From the NCBI RefSeq assembly GCF_000271665.2, contig NZ_CP010978.1:1086501-1150500 (forward strand): a stretch of 64,000 bases of DNA, given 5' to 3'. The position numbers and the translations under genes are program-made. Under the pieces are notes generated by a model. The model worked only from the letters and a program-made list of their open reading frames with translations. It had not been told where the DNA came from and ran no database searches. Position 1 is the stretch's first letter; the number at the start of each line of letters is the position of its first letter. Source of the stretch: Pelosinus fermentans JBW45 (lineage in GTDB: Bacteria; Bacillota; Negativicutes; DSM-13327). Shown here in pieces: positions 1 to 9,718 of this stretch.

Positions 1-519
1 TTCTTCTTTAACGGTGGAGATGAAAAACCTTATCCAGGTGAAGAACGGATTTTAGTTGCTTCCCCCAAAGTAGCTACTTATGATTTAAAGCCAGAAATGA
101 GCGCCATTGAGGTGACTGATAAGTTGGTAGAAGCCATTAAAACTGGCAAATTTGATGTGATTATTTTAAATTATGCTAACAGTGATATGGTAGGTCATAC
201 TGGCAAACTAGATGCTGCTATGAAGGCTGTAACTACTGTTGATAATTGTGTGGGGCGTGTAGTAGAGGCTATGCGCAGCCAAGGGGGGATCACTCTCATT
301 ACTGCTGATCACGGTAATGCAGAAAAGATGCTTGACCATGTTACTGGTGAGCCATTTACTGCTCACACGACAAATGAAGTCCCTTTGATCATGGTGTCGG
401 AAAAACACCGTGGAAGAACAATGAAAAAAGGGATTTTAGCAGATATTGCTCCTACTATTCTCGATTTGGCAGGGATTGAAATTCCTGCTGAAATGACTGG
501 AAAATCTTTAATAAAATAA
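1..519 (+). CDS. gpmI: 2,3-bisphosphoglycerate-independent phosphoglycerate mutase, 3' part
   Basis: The frame is open from base 1, so the 5' end lies outside the window; 172 C-terminal residues of a roughly 510-residue family are present. The enzyme interconverts 3- and 2-phosphoglycerate in glycolysis using two Mn ions in an alkaline-phosphatase-like fold. Visible here are the GHTG segment, the metal-binding TADHGNAE motif and the later HTTNEVP segment with its conserved His, all from the phosphatase domain, and the typical end EMTGKSLI. It ends 16 bases before enolase, the next enzyme in the pathway, so the two are almost certainly co-transcribed. The identification is secure. Confidence 0.95.
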   Translation, partial: FFFNGGDEKPYPGEERILVASPKVATYDLKPEMSAIEVTDKLVEAIKTGKFDVIILNYANSDMVGHTGKLDAAMKAVTTVDNCVGRVVEAMRSQGGITLITADHGNAEKMLDHVTGEPFTAHTTNEVPLIMVSEKHRGRTMKKGILADIAPTILDLAGIEIPAEMTGKSLIK

Positions 520-535
520 ATGGAGGTTTCACTAA

Positions 536-1816
<1,281 letters not shown>

Positions 1817-1835
1817 TTGTTTGTTTTAAAAAAAA

Positions 1836-1880
1836 CACCGAACTGTCAGCAGCCTGCACTGCTGCCTGTTCGGTGCTTTT
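1836..1880 (+). terminator. rho-independent terminator after eno
   Basis: CACCGAAC (1836-1843) pairs with GTTCGGTG (1868-1875), with further pairing inside (AGCAG/CTGCT), followed by CTTTT. It lies 20 bases after the enolase stop. Confidence 0.85.
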
Positions 1881-1907
1881 GTATTATATAGAACCCTATC
1901 TACCTGT

Positions 1908-1937
1908 CATTGCTTCACTGACGCTCGCAATGACTAA
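1908..1937. repeat. short palindrome of the GTCATTGC...GCAATGAC type
   Basis: GTCATTGC (1908-1915) is inverted as GCAATGAC about 13 bases later. From memory, palindromes of this wording recur between genes in many environmental bacteria. It sits between the eno terminator and the first copy of the GAACCGCAGAGG repeat. Confidence 0.45.
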
Positions 1938-1957
1938 CAGAGCAAATAGAACGATTT

Positions 1958-2092
1958 AACCGCAGAGGCACAGAGGACGCTGAGAGGGATTTTTAACCCT
2001 ATCTATCTTTTCTCTGTGTCCTCTGTGCCTCTGCGGTTCGGCATCTTTACTTCGTGTTCTTATTTCTCTTCGCATCTTCGCGGTTCAAAATG
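1958..2092. repeat. dispersed palindromic repeat, copy 1 plus an extra right arm
   Basis: The left arm AACCGCAGAGGCACAGAGGA (from 1958) is inverted at 2017-2039, giving a hairpin that ends CTCTGCGGTTC. A second right-arm-like segment follows, with CTTCGTGTTC and TTCGCGGTTCAAAATGC (2049-2092), and it reappears near 52720-52755. It lies between the convergent ends of eno and the CdaR-type regulator. The same arms occur at eight other places in the window. Confidence 0.8.
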
Positions 2093-2097
2093 CTTTT

Positions 2098-3261
2098 TTA
2101 CTCTTCAAATAGTATTTTACACAGTATCGCATGATTTAAAAATCCGCAAGGATCGAGACCTGTGATTTCTTTGAATTTTTTCAGGCGGAATAATAAGGTG
2201 TTGCGATGGATGTAAAGATTTTTTGCCGTACTGGTAATATTCATATTATTGTTGAGTAAACTAACAATGGTATTTTTCATATCATACTTTCGCGTCAGAC
2301 TGGTGGTTAGTTTTGCTTTGATGATTTGTAATGGCTGACAAGGGTCTTTTGCATTCATTTCCTTCACGAGATAGGAAGATAAGATATCAAAATCATGTAT
2401 GGCAGCAAGGGGAGCTTGATTCGTAGACATATTTAGAGCAAACAAGGCCTCTTGATAGGATTGTCCTAACGCCGTGTACTCCATAGCGAGGCTTCCTAAA
2501 CCCAGGCATAGGGGGAGGTTCATCGTGCTCAATTGTTTTAATAGATCAGAGGCCCATGTTTTATAAGACATTTCCCATGTATTGTATTCAAAATATTTAA
2601 AAATGATGAGCTTGTCTTCGATGAAAACAACTAAATCCTGATGATCAATATGAGAGGGATTGGATAACAATTTCATGATACTTTCTCGCGTTCTGGATGC
2701 TACCAAATCATTCGGGCCAAAATTCTTGTGGGCATGATCAAGAAGAGGTCCAATATCCACCACAAGTACCAAGCGGGGAAGAGACAACTCGTATTTTAGC
2801 AGTTTAGCGGTTTTTAGTAATTTATCATAATTTGTACTTGCATGATCGGATAAGAGGAGCGCCGCAAAGTTTTCCCGTAATTGAAATTGGGAGCGAACCT
2901 CTTCTTGCAGGACTTCTTGTTCTAGGATTAGCTCTGTTACCAATTTTACCATTCTGGCGATATCCCGTACTTTGTCCGGATGACCAGAAATACCAACTAC
3001 ACCGATGATTTGATCATGTAATACAATAGGCATATTAAGACCTGGCAGTGATCCTGTATATTGGTCAAGGTCGCCAGGAAAAATTTCTACGATTTGGAGA
3101 CTGTTGATTACATCTTTTGCACCTTGGTGAAAGGTATTGATCCTGTGTTTATGCCCAGAGGCGATAATCACACCCTTGCTATCCATAATATTAATATTTT
3201 GCTGGGCAATCGGCATGATGTGATCTACAATGGGTTGGGCTAGATTACTTGTCAGTAACAA
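2098..3261 (-). CDS. cdaR: CdaR-type sugar-diacid-responsive transcriptional regulator
   Basis: This 387-residue protein has the CdaR/PucR plan. An N-terminal sugar-diacid-recognition domain (about 5-135; start LTSNLAQPIVDHIMPI and the VVGISGHPD segment) is followed by a middle GGDEF-like region and a C-terminal PucR-type helix-turn-helix (about 325-385) containing TAKNLYIHRNTLLFRLKKF. E. coli CdaR activates glucarate/galactarate/glycerate genes. Here the gene is transcribed away from a glycerate kinase across a 324-base gap, which suggests it controls that gene in response to glycerate or a related acid. The symbol rests on family and context. Confidence 0.85.
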   Translation of the reverse strand: MLLTSNLAQPIVDHIMPIAQQNINIMDSKGVIIASGHKHRINTFHQGAKDVINSLQIVEIFPGDLDQYTGSLPGLNMPIVLHDQIIGVVGISGHPDKVRDIARMVKLVTELILEQEVLQEEVRSQFQLRENFAALLLSDHASTNYDKLLKTAKLLKYELSLPRLVLVVDIGPLLDHAHKNFGPNDLVASRTRESIMKLLSNPSHIDHQDLVVFIEDKLIIFKYFEYNTWEMSYKTWASDLLKQLSTMNLPLCLGLGSLAMEYTALGQSYQEALFALNMSTNQAPLAAIHDFDILSSYLVKEMNAKDPCQPLQIIKAKLTTSLTRKYDMKNTIVSLLNNNMNITSTAKNLYIHRNTLLFRLKKFKEITGLDPCGFLNHAILCKILFEE

Positions 3262-3585
3262 ATGTATTCACCTCGACTAGTTAAAATGTACAATATTATT
3301 CATAAACACTGGGCAGTGGTCGTTCCCCAAAATAGTGTTTTCCATCATACTTATTATAGTGAAAACTACTAATTGGGGCAAGCTTATTAAGGATTGTTCT
3401 ATTGTAGAACCCGGGAGTGATAGTAGGATTTACATTTGCTCATTGATTAGATACTTTGCACAATATTTAGCAGCATAGAAGGAGATCTGTTATATATTCT
3501 GATCATTGTAATGGATTGGTTTCTTACATACAATAATACTACCAGTCGGAAATAAACCAAAGTGTAAAAGAGAAAGGATGGATGG
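3262..3585. promoter_or_regulatory. divergent intergenic region with a GTTCTA-TTG-TAGAAC palindrome
   Basis: This 324-base spacer separates the regulator (leftward) from glycerate kinase (rightward) and must hold both promoters. The clearest element is the palindrome GTTCTATTGTAGAAC at 3396-3410, a plausible operator for the CdaR-type protein (inference from position). No strong -35/-10 pair stands out. Confidence 0.4.
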
Positions 3586-4797
3586 GTGAAGATGCGTATT
3601 ATAGTTGCTCCCGATTCTTATAAAGGAAGTGTATCAGCAGTCGGTACTGCTAACGCTATGGAAAAAGGAATTAAGGCAGTTTTCCCTGATGCAGAAGTGA
3701 TTAAAGTACCAATTGCTGATGGTGGAGAAGGTACCGTAGAAGCCCTTGTTACAGCTACTGCTGGGCAGGTTATATACCAAGATGTAGTGGGGCCCCTTGG
3801 TGATCCGATAAAATCCTATTGGGGAATTTTAGGGGATGGTAAAACTGCTGTTATCGAAATGGCATCTGCCTCTGGATTGCCCCTTGTTCCCAATGACAAA
3901 AAAGATCCTCGTATTACCACTACCTATGGAACTGGTCAATTAATACAAGCAGCTCTGGCAAAAGGCTTGAAAAAAATCATTATTGGAATTGGCGGCAGCG
4001 CTACGAACGATGGCGGCTGCGGAATGGCTCAGGCCTTAGGCGGAAAGTTTTTAGATGCTGATGGACAGGAGCTGCCTTACGGGGGCGCTGCTTTGGCTAA
4101 GTTAGATCGGATTGATCTTTCTGGCCTGGATGCACGACTAAAGGACACTGTAATCATCGTTGCCTGTGATGTGGACAATCCTTTATGCGGCGCAAAAGGA
4201 GCCACTGCTGTATATGGTCCGCAAAAAGGAGCAACTCCTAAAATGGTGCTGGAGCTTGATGCAGCATTAAAACATTTTGCCAGTAAAGTGAGCAAAGTGA
4301 CTGGTAAAGAGGTAGCAGAGTATCCAGGGGCAGGTGCTGCTGGTGGACTTGGTGCAGGACTGTTGTTCTTTACCAATGCGACCCTTAGGCCTGGAGTCGA
4401 AATTGTTCTCGAAACCACTGGATTTGATTCTTTAGTTCAATCTGCCCAGCTGGTTATTACAGGAGAAGGACGAACGGATTTTCAGACGGCTTTTGGAAAA
4501 GCCCCAGTAGGAGTAGCTAAAATGGCAGAAAAATATAATGTTCCTACCTTGTGTCTTTCTGGTGGTTTAGGCCAGGGATACGAAGATGTATTGCAGCATG
4601 GTATCGATGGAGTAATGAGTACGGTACCAGGTCCGATGAATTTGGAAGAATGCATGGAGCGTGGAGCAGAACTCATTGAATTGGGAACCAAACGCCTCTG
4701 CCGCGTTGTTAAAGTAGGTATAAAAATGGAGGTTTCACGAACCGCAAAGGCACAATGCCGCTGCCGCGGCACACAAAGGAGAGCACAAAAAATATAA
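3586..4797 (+). CDS. garK: glycerate kinase with repeat-derived C-terminus
   Basis: Glycerate kinase phosphorylates D-glycerate with ATP, feeding it to glycolysis. The N-terminus APDSYKGSVSA, the IADGGEGT motif, GIGGSATNDGG and ITGEGRTD identify the GarK/GlxK family. Family members are near 380 residues; this frame gives 403. The extra tail, from about residue 385, is encoded by the left arm of a dispersed palindromic repeat starting at 4739, which also supplies the stop. The start is GTG at 3586 (about 8 bases after AAAGGA) or ATG at 3592. A divergent CdaR-type regulator lies upstream. Confidence 0.9.
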   Translation: MKMRIIVAPDSYKGSVSAVGTANAMEKGIKAVFPDAEVIKVPIADGGEGTVEALVTATAGQVIYQDVVGPLGDPIKSYWGILGDGKTAVIEMASASGLPLVPNDKKDPRITTTYGTGQLIQAALAKGLKKIIIGIGGSATNDGGCGMAQALGGKFLDADGQELPYGGAALAKLDRIDLSGLDARLKDTVIIVACDVDNPLCGAKGATAVYGPQKGATPKMVLELDAALKHFASKVSKVTGKEVAEYPGAGAAGGLGAGLLFFTNATLRPGVEIVLETTGFDSLVQSAQLVITGEGRTDFQTAFGKAPVGVAKMAEKYNVPTLCLSGGLGQGYEDVLQHGIDGVMSTVPGPMNLEECMERGAELIELGTKRLCRVVKVGIKMEVSRTAKAQCRCRGTQRRAQKI

Positions 4798-4832
4798 ATA
4801 AACCCTTTGTGTACTTTGCGCCTTTGTGGTTC
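4739..4832. repeat. dispersed palindromic repeat, copy 2 (overlaps the end of garK)
   Basis: The left arm GAACCGCAAAGGCACAATGC (4739 on), with an inner CGCTGCCGCGGC palindrome, is inverted as CCTTTGTG...CTTTGTGGTTC ending at 4832. The left arm lies inside the garK reading frame, the right arm beyond its stop. As a hairpin it could act as a weak terminator. Confidence 0.85.
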
Positions 4833-5031
4833 CTCGTTATATGTTTATTTGAATTTCTTCAAACAGAATAATAAGGTATAGAGAAGGCGCTTTTTGTCTA
4901 TAATGGGAGAAGTAGCAGTAAATGTATTCAAAATACTGGAGATTTAAATAATAAGTGGTTAAAACATTGTCAATTTGATTTTGAGTATGTTACAATAAAA
5001 TTACTAGAGATGTTAGGGGGTTATAATTACA
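4833..5031. other. AT-rich spacer before secG
   Basis: About 200 bases with no credible gene. The only clear element is the AGGGGG ribosome site of secG at 5014-5020. Confidence 0.5.
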
Positions 5032-5265
5032 TTGGTTACATTTTTAATGATTTTAGAAGCCATTATTTGTATCGCATTGATTGCTGTTGTTGTGTTGCAG
5101 TCAGGCAAAGGGGGAGGACTAGCAGGTTCAATCGGCGGAGGAGCTGATAGTGTACTCGGAGGCGGCCAGAAAAAAGGATTGGATGCAGCCTTATCCAAAA
5201 TCACCATGTTCCTTGGCGGTCTGTTTGCTGTTATCACTTTGATTTTAGTAAAACTGATGAGCTAA
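5032..5265 (+). CDS. secG: SecG, preprotein translocase subunit
   Basis: This 77-residue protein has the SecG plan: TM1 (about 2-22), the glycine-rich loop SGKGGGLAGSIGGG, then TM2 (about 54-74). SecG joins SecYE and aids protein export. The start is TTG at 5032, chosen because TTAGGGGG lies about 11 bases upstream and the hydrophobic segment begins immediately. In Firmicutes secG commonly precedes est, rnr and smpB; here hppA and a carbonic anhydrase gene lie between. Confidence 0.93.
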   Translation: MVTFLMILEAIICIALIAVVVLQSGKGGGLAGSIGGGADSVLGGGQKKGLDAALSKITMFLGGLFAVITLILVKLMS

Positions 5266-5410
5266 ACATTTCAATACGGGACCAGATATGCGACAATTTA
5301 TAGAACAAGTAATGCAGTACAATTAAAGTATGTAGAAGTATATGCCTAGCCATTTAGCACCGGACCTTAGTGACGAAGAAATTTGTTTAATAAAGGGAGG
5401 AATTGTTATA

Positions 5411-7411
5411 ATGGAATTATTGTATATTGCGCCACTGGCCGGAATAGTAGCATTACTATTTGCGGCATATTTTATGAATAGCGTGCTTAGTGAAAGTTCT
5501 GGAAATGAAAGAATGCAGGAGTTGTCCCAGGCTATTTTTGAAGGGGCAATGGCCTATCTCAATCGACAGTATAAGACGCTAATTCCTTTTACTGTCATTA
5601 TTTTTGCCGTTTTATTCTTTGTTGATGGTTATAAGTTAGCGGTGTCTTTTTTAGTAGGGGCTGTATTTTCAGCAGTTGCCGGTTATGTGGGAATGACTTC
5701 AACAACCAAGGCCAACGCAAGGACGACAGAAGCTGCTCGCCATAGTCTCAATAAAGCATTGAGCGTTTCATTTAGAGCGGGAGCAGTTATGGGTTTGTCT
5801 GTCGTAGGTCTTGGTTTATTAGGTGTATCCGTACTGTACATAATTTTCGGTGATCCTGTGGTGATTAATAGCTTTGCTTTTGGTGCCAGTGCCATTGCAT
5901 TCTTTGCTCGTATTGGCGGTGGTATTTTTACTAAAGCAGCAGATGTGGGAGCGGATTTAGTTGGTAAAGTTGAAGCAGGTATTCCAGAGGATGATCCTCG
6001 CAATCCTGCCGTTATTGCTGATAATGTAGGTGACAATGTAGGCGATACAGCAGGCATGGGAGCCGATTTATTTGAATCCTATGGTGCTACAGCCATTGCC
6101 GCCATGTTAATCGGAAATACCTTATTTGGTGTCAATGGAGTATTGTTTCCTTTATTAATTGGTGCAGCTGGTATCTTTGCTGCTATTGTTAGTATATTTT
6201 TAGTACGGACAGGCGAAGATGGAGATCCCCAGGCTGCTCTGAATCGGGGTTTATGGAGCACCAACTTTTTGACAGCGATCATGGCTTATGCCTTATCCAC
6301 CATGATCTTTGGTGACAAGGGTTTTGGTATATTTATCGCCATTGTAGCAGGTTTAGTGGTCAATGTGTTGGTCGGTATGATTACCGAATATTATACTTCC
6401 AGTGCCAAAGCACCAACGCAACATATCGCCGATGCCTGCCAGACGGGGGCTGCCACGAATATCATTGCAGGTATTGCCACTGGTCTTAGAAGCACAGGTC
6501 TTCCTATGCTGGTATTTTCTGCAGCTATTTGGGTAGCGTTTAATCAAGCAGGTATTTATGGTATTGCCATGGCAGCCATGGGCATGTTGTGTACGGCAGG
6601 TATGGTAGTTGCTGTAGATTCTTTTGGTCCAGTTGCCGATAATGCAGGCGGTATTGCTGAAATGGCAGAACTGGGACCAGAGGTGCGTAAAACAACGGAT
6701 AAACTTGATGCAGTAGGTAATACTACCGCTGCAATTGCTAAGGGCTTTGCCATTGGCTCAGCGGCCTTAACAGCATTGGCTCTTTTCACAGCTTTTGGTG
6801 AAGAAGTTGCTAAGAATCCTAAATTATCCGGATTATTGGTAAATGGTCATTTAGTTATCAATCTAACAGAACCTACTGTTATTATTGGACTTTTCCTTGG
6901 TGCAACTTTACCTTTCTTAGTATGTGCAATGACCATGGAAGCAGTAGGGAAAGCTGCATTTGAGATGATCGAAGAGGTTCGTCGTCAGTTTAGAGAAATT
7001 CCTGGAATTATGGAAGGCACTGGTCGTCCTGATTATGCAGCTTGCGTGGATATTAGTACCAAAGCTGCCCTTCGCGAGATGCTCATGCCAGGTATCTTTG
7101 CCGTAGGAATGCCTTTAGTAGTTGGTTTTCTTATGGGTGCTAAAGCGCTGGCTGGCTTTTTGGCAGGGGCAACAGCAACAGGTGTTCTGTTAGCCTTGTT
7201 TATGTCTAATGCTGGTGGGGCTTGGGATAATGCTAAAAAGTATATTGAAACAGGAAAATATGGAGGTAAGGGTACACCTGCCCATGCTGCAGCTGTTATT
7301 GGTGATACAGTGGGCGATCCCTTTAAGGATACCTCCGGACCGGCCATGAATCCGCTAATCAAAGTAGCCGGTACGATATCACTAATCATTGCGCCCCTAT
7401 TATTATCATAG
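5411..7411 (+). CDS. hppA: membrane-bound ion-translocating pyrophosphatase
   Basis: This roughly 666-residue, many-TM protein hydrolyses pyrophosphate and pumps H+ or Na+. The signature [11 protein letters not shown] and acidic [15 protein letters not shown] appear near residues 180-215, and a second acidic set ([14 protein letters not shown]) near the end. The motif GNTTAA has Ala where K+-independent enzymes carry Lys, so it should be K+-dependent (known for the family). Na+ versus H+ cannot be decided by eye. The reading frame opens at 5342, but ATG 5411 is preceded by AAGGGAGG at 8-10 bases and gives the normal hydrophobic N-terminus. Confidence 0.95.
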   Translation: MELLYIAPLAGIVALLFAAYFMNSVLSESSGNERMQELSQAIFEGAMAYLNRQYKTLIPFTVIIFAVLFFVDGYKLAVSFLVGAVFSAVAGYVGMTSTTKANARTTEAARHSLNKALSVSFRAGAVMGLSVVGLGLLGVSVLYIIFGDPVVINSFAFGASAIAFFARIGGGIFTKAADVGADLVGKVEAGIPEDDPRNPAVIADNVGDNVGDTAGMGADLFESYGATAIAAMLIGNTLFGVNGVLFPLLIGAAGIFAAIVSIFLVRTGEDGDPQAALNRGLWSTNFLTAIMAYALSTMIFGDKGFGIFIAIVAGLVVNVLVGMITEYYTSSAKAPTQHIADACQTGAATNIIAGIATGLRSTGLPMLVFSAAIWVAFNQAGIYGIAMAAMGMLCTAGMVVAVDSFGPVADNAGGIAEMAELGPEVRKTTDKLDAVGNTTAAIAKGFAIGSAALTALALFTAFGEEVAKNPKLSGLLVNGHLVINLTEPTVIIGLFLGATLPFLVCAMTMEAVGKAAFEMIEEVRRQFREIPGIMEGTGRPDYAACVDISTKAALREMLMPGIFAVGMPLVVGFLMGAKALAGFLAGATATGVLLALFMSNAGGAWDNAKKYIETGKYGGKGTPAHAAAVIGDTVGDPFKDTSGPAMNPLIKVAGTISLIIAPLLLS

Positions 7412-7413
7412 AT

Positions 7414-7456
7414 AAAAAGGTTATTCATCTTTAGCGGATGAATAACCTTTTTTGTA
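7414..7456 (+). terminator. rho-independent terminator after hppA
   Basis: AAAAGGTTATTCATC pairs with GATGAATAACCTTTT around a short loop, ending in a run of T. It starts 3 bases after the hppA stop. Confidence 0.9.
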
Positions 7457-7484
7457 AATAGAGAAAGCTTTTTAGGAGGATATT

Positions 7485-7585
7485 GAACTGCAGAGAACGC
7501 AGAGTGCACAGAGGGTATACGCTGAGGGGATATTATGTCTTACTCGATATATCTTTTCTCTGTGTACTCTGTGCCTCTGTGGTTC
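7485..7585. repeat. dispersed palindromic repeat, copy 3
   Basis: GAACTGCAGAGAACGCAGAG at 7485 is inverted as CTCTGTGCCTCTGTGGTTC ending at 7585. It lies between the convergent ends of hppA and the carbonic anhydrase gene. Confidence 0.85.
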
Positions 7586-7602
7586 CTTTTATTATTATTT
7601 AC

Positions 7603-8166
7603 CTAGTAACCGTTCACAACAACCTCTAGCTCTCCTGTGTGTGGATTAAACATGAGTCCGTGGATGGGAACATCTTTTGGAATGAGGGGGTTATTATGGA
7701 TTTTGTCTACCACTTCTTTTACATTGTTAATAGGATGGTGAAAATGGTCGAGCCAATCTTCTAATTCTTTTTCGATCATTTTGATTGCATCAGGCGATAT
7801 CCCCCGAGCCAGCATTTTTTCCGTAAGACCTTGGGATGTTGTGTGGGAAACACCGCAGTCTAAATGACCGATGACGAATACTTCTTTTACGCCTAGCTCA
7901 AAAATTCCTACAATTAAGCTGCGAATTGTGGCCTCAAAAGGACCAGTGACTGAATTACCCGCATTTTTTATTACTTTTGCTTCACCACGTTTGATTCCCA
8001 TTGCTGGTTCTAAGAAGTCCACCAGCCTGGTATCCATACAGGTAAAAATGGCCAATTGGCGCTTCGGCATTTTGCTGGGCTCAGAAAAATAGTGCACAAA
8101 TTGATCAGATAAATTCTTAGTAAAAGTTTGATTTGCAGCTAATACTTGCTCTAAAATCTGCATCAT
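7603..8166 (-). CDS. beta-class carbonic anhydrase
   Basis: This 187-residue enzyme interconverts CO2 and bicarbonate in the cytoplasm. The Zn ligands are visible: Cys43 in CMDTR with the Asp45/Arg47 dyad, His101 and Cys104 in GHLDCG. The spacing fits the compact beta class common in Gram-positive bacteria and archaea. The start ATG at 8166 follows AAGGAAGG by 4 bases; a second ATG follows directly. It is convergent with hppA, separated by a repeat, and appears to be a single-gene unit. Confidence 0.93.
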   Translation of the reverse strand: MMQILEQVLAANQTFTKNLSDQFVHYFSEPSKMPKRQLAIFTCMDTRLVDFLEPAMGIKRGEAKVIKNAGNSVTGPFEATIRSLIVGIFELGVKEVFVIGHLDCGVSHTTSQGLTEKMLARGISPDAIKMIEKELEDWLDHFHHPINNVKEVVDKIHNNPLIPKDVPIHGLMFNPHTGELEVVVNGY

Positions 8167-8511
8167 GATTCCTTCCTTTTTCTAATAGTACTTGCCGTAT
8201 ATTTATATGTTAACCCAATTAAGATTATTATTGCGAAGATAAATGGCAATAATAAAAATGCTGTCTATATACGTACCCATTGCTTAACTAAGAACATTAT
8301 GAAAATAACAATTTTTCACTTCGACAAGGATGTATTTTTATCCTGCTGTTACGTAAATACGCCGAATAATCCGACTACAGGAAAAAGAAAAGGAGAAGTC
8401 AATTCCTTCTAAATTTGGAATCTAATTAAGTTTTCTTTTTGGCAGGTAGAATTTTTATTCTATAAAATGGTATAATTGTAATAATAGCAATAACTTTAGG
8501 GGGGTTTGCTT
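8167..8511. other. intergenic region between divergent carbonic anhydrase and esterase genes
   Basis: About 345 bases, AT-rich, with no gene I can support. It must carry promoters for both flanking genes. A possible -10 is TATAAT (8470-8475) upstream of the esterase; no convincing -35 is seen. Confidence 0.4.
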
Positions 8512-9261
8512 TTGACTATAATGGAGGGAGCAGAACCATTTTTTTTACTCGGCGGCGAAAAAGGTGTTTTATTGTTACATGGTTTTACGGGTTCACCTGC
8601 TGAGATGCGTTTGCTTGGCGAAAAATTGCATCAGGAAGGCTATACTGTTTTTGCGCCAAGAATCAGCGGACATGGAACAACAGTGGAAGAATTAGCAAAA
8701 ACAAAATGGCCTCATTGGTATAGCGGAGTCGAAGATGGGTATCATATAGTAAGATCAGTATGTAAGGAAATCTCAGTTGTAGGATTATCCATGGGAGGGT
8801 TATTAGCCTTAAAACTGGCAGCAGAATATCCTGTCAATAAGGCAGTATCTCTTAGTACTCCTATTTATATTGCTGACAAACGTTTGGACATGCTGCCTCT
8901 ATATCGTGTATTATATCAATTTGTTCCGAAGAAACGTAAATCCTTTGCAGGTATTGGCTCACAGTACTGTGTAGGTTATAATGCTACCCCTCTTAGCAGT
9001 CTAAGCAGTTTATTGGATTTAATTGAAGATGTAGATGTGCGTTTACCTACAATAAAGACGCCTTTATTAGTAGTACAAGCTCGCTTTGAACATACGGTAC
9101 AGCCAAGAAGTGCGACTTATATTTTCGAGCAAGTGGGCAGTACAGAAAAAAAACTAGTCTGGCTGGAGAAATCCGGTCATATTGTTACTCTTGACATAGA
9201 ACGTGAACAGGTATTTGAGGAAATAATTGATTTTCTACAGAATGAAAAAATGACGACATAG
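8512..9261 (+). CDS. est: Est30-type carboxylesterase / monoacylglycerol lipase
   Basis: This alpha/beta-hydrolase of about 249 residues hydrolyses short acyl esters. It shows the oxyanion segment LLHGFTGSP, the nucleophile elbow GLSMGG (Ser93) and SGH (His223). These match the numbering I recall for Geobacillus Est30 (Ser94, Asp193, His223), but the acid position in the ARFEHTV segment is Glu193, not Asp. TTG 8512 is the best start, about 7 bases from AGGGGGG; TTG 8506 is too close and ATG 8521 too far. In Firmicutes this gene sits between secG and rnr, as here. Confidence 0.88.
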   Translation: MTIMEGAEPFFLLGGEKGVLLLHGFTGSPAEMRLLGEKLHQEGYTVFAPRISGHGTTVEELAKTKWPHWYSGVEDGYHIVRSVCKEISVVGLSMGGLLALKLAAEYPVNKAVSLSTPIYIADKRLDMLPLYRVLYQFVPKKRKSFAGIGSQYCVGYNATPLSSLSSLLDLIEDVDVRLPTIKTPLLVVQARFEHTVQPRSATYIFEQVGSTEKKLVWLEKSGHIVTLDIEREQVFEEIIDFLQNEKMTT

Positions 9262-9316
9262 TACATCTCTAGGTTTACTTTGTAACGGTTTTGAATAAAG
9301 AATTGAGGTGATGCAA

Positions 9317-9718
9317 ATGGAATTAAAAGATCAGTGGTGCTTTGCTTGCGGTAAGGACAATCCAATCGGGTTAAAGCTTGAATTTGTAGAAGAGGAAGAC
9401 ACCTATCGTACGACATTTACAGCAAAGCCAGAACACCAAGGATATGATGGCATTATGCATGGCGGCCTTGTCAGTACTCTTTTAGATGAAGTCATGGCTC
9501 GTTACATTAACATGAAAGGTTTTAATGCAGTGACAGCACGTTTGGAAGTGCGATTTCGCCAACCGACTCCCCTTGGGCAGCAACTGACAGCAAGGGCTAA
9601 AATCATCTCTCAGCGTGGCAAACTGTATGAAATAAAGAGTGAATTATCACTGCCGGATGGGACTGTTACCGCAGAAGGTAAAGCCACCATTGCAGTGGTG
9701 GAGGATACAGCATCATGA
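9317..9718 (+). CDS. PaaI-type hotdog-fold thioesterase
   Basis: This 133-residue protein has the PaaI/4HBT hotdog fold. The N-terminal CFACGKDNPIGLKL is typical of one thioesterase subgroup, and HGGLVSTLLDEVMA carries the core helix and likely active-site Asp/Glu. It probably hydrolyses an acyl-CoA; the substrate is unknown. ATG 9317 is about 6 bases after GAGGTG; upstream GTG/ATG codons overlap that site. Its TGA overlaps the ATG of rnr (ATGA at 9715-9718), so translation is probably coupled. Confidence 0.85.
   Translation: MELKDQWCFACGKDNPIGLKLEFVEEEDTYRTTFTAKPEHQGYDGIMHGGLVSTLLDEVMARYINMKGFNAVTARLEVRFRQPTPLGQQLTARAKIISQRGKLYEIKSELSLPDGTVTAEGKATIAVVEDTAS

Noticed and set aside
5683-7509. 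Minus-strand open frames opposite hppA
   Set aside because: They are shadows of a strong, fully conserved gene on the plus strand and have no family features.
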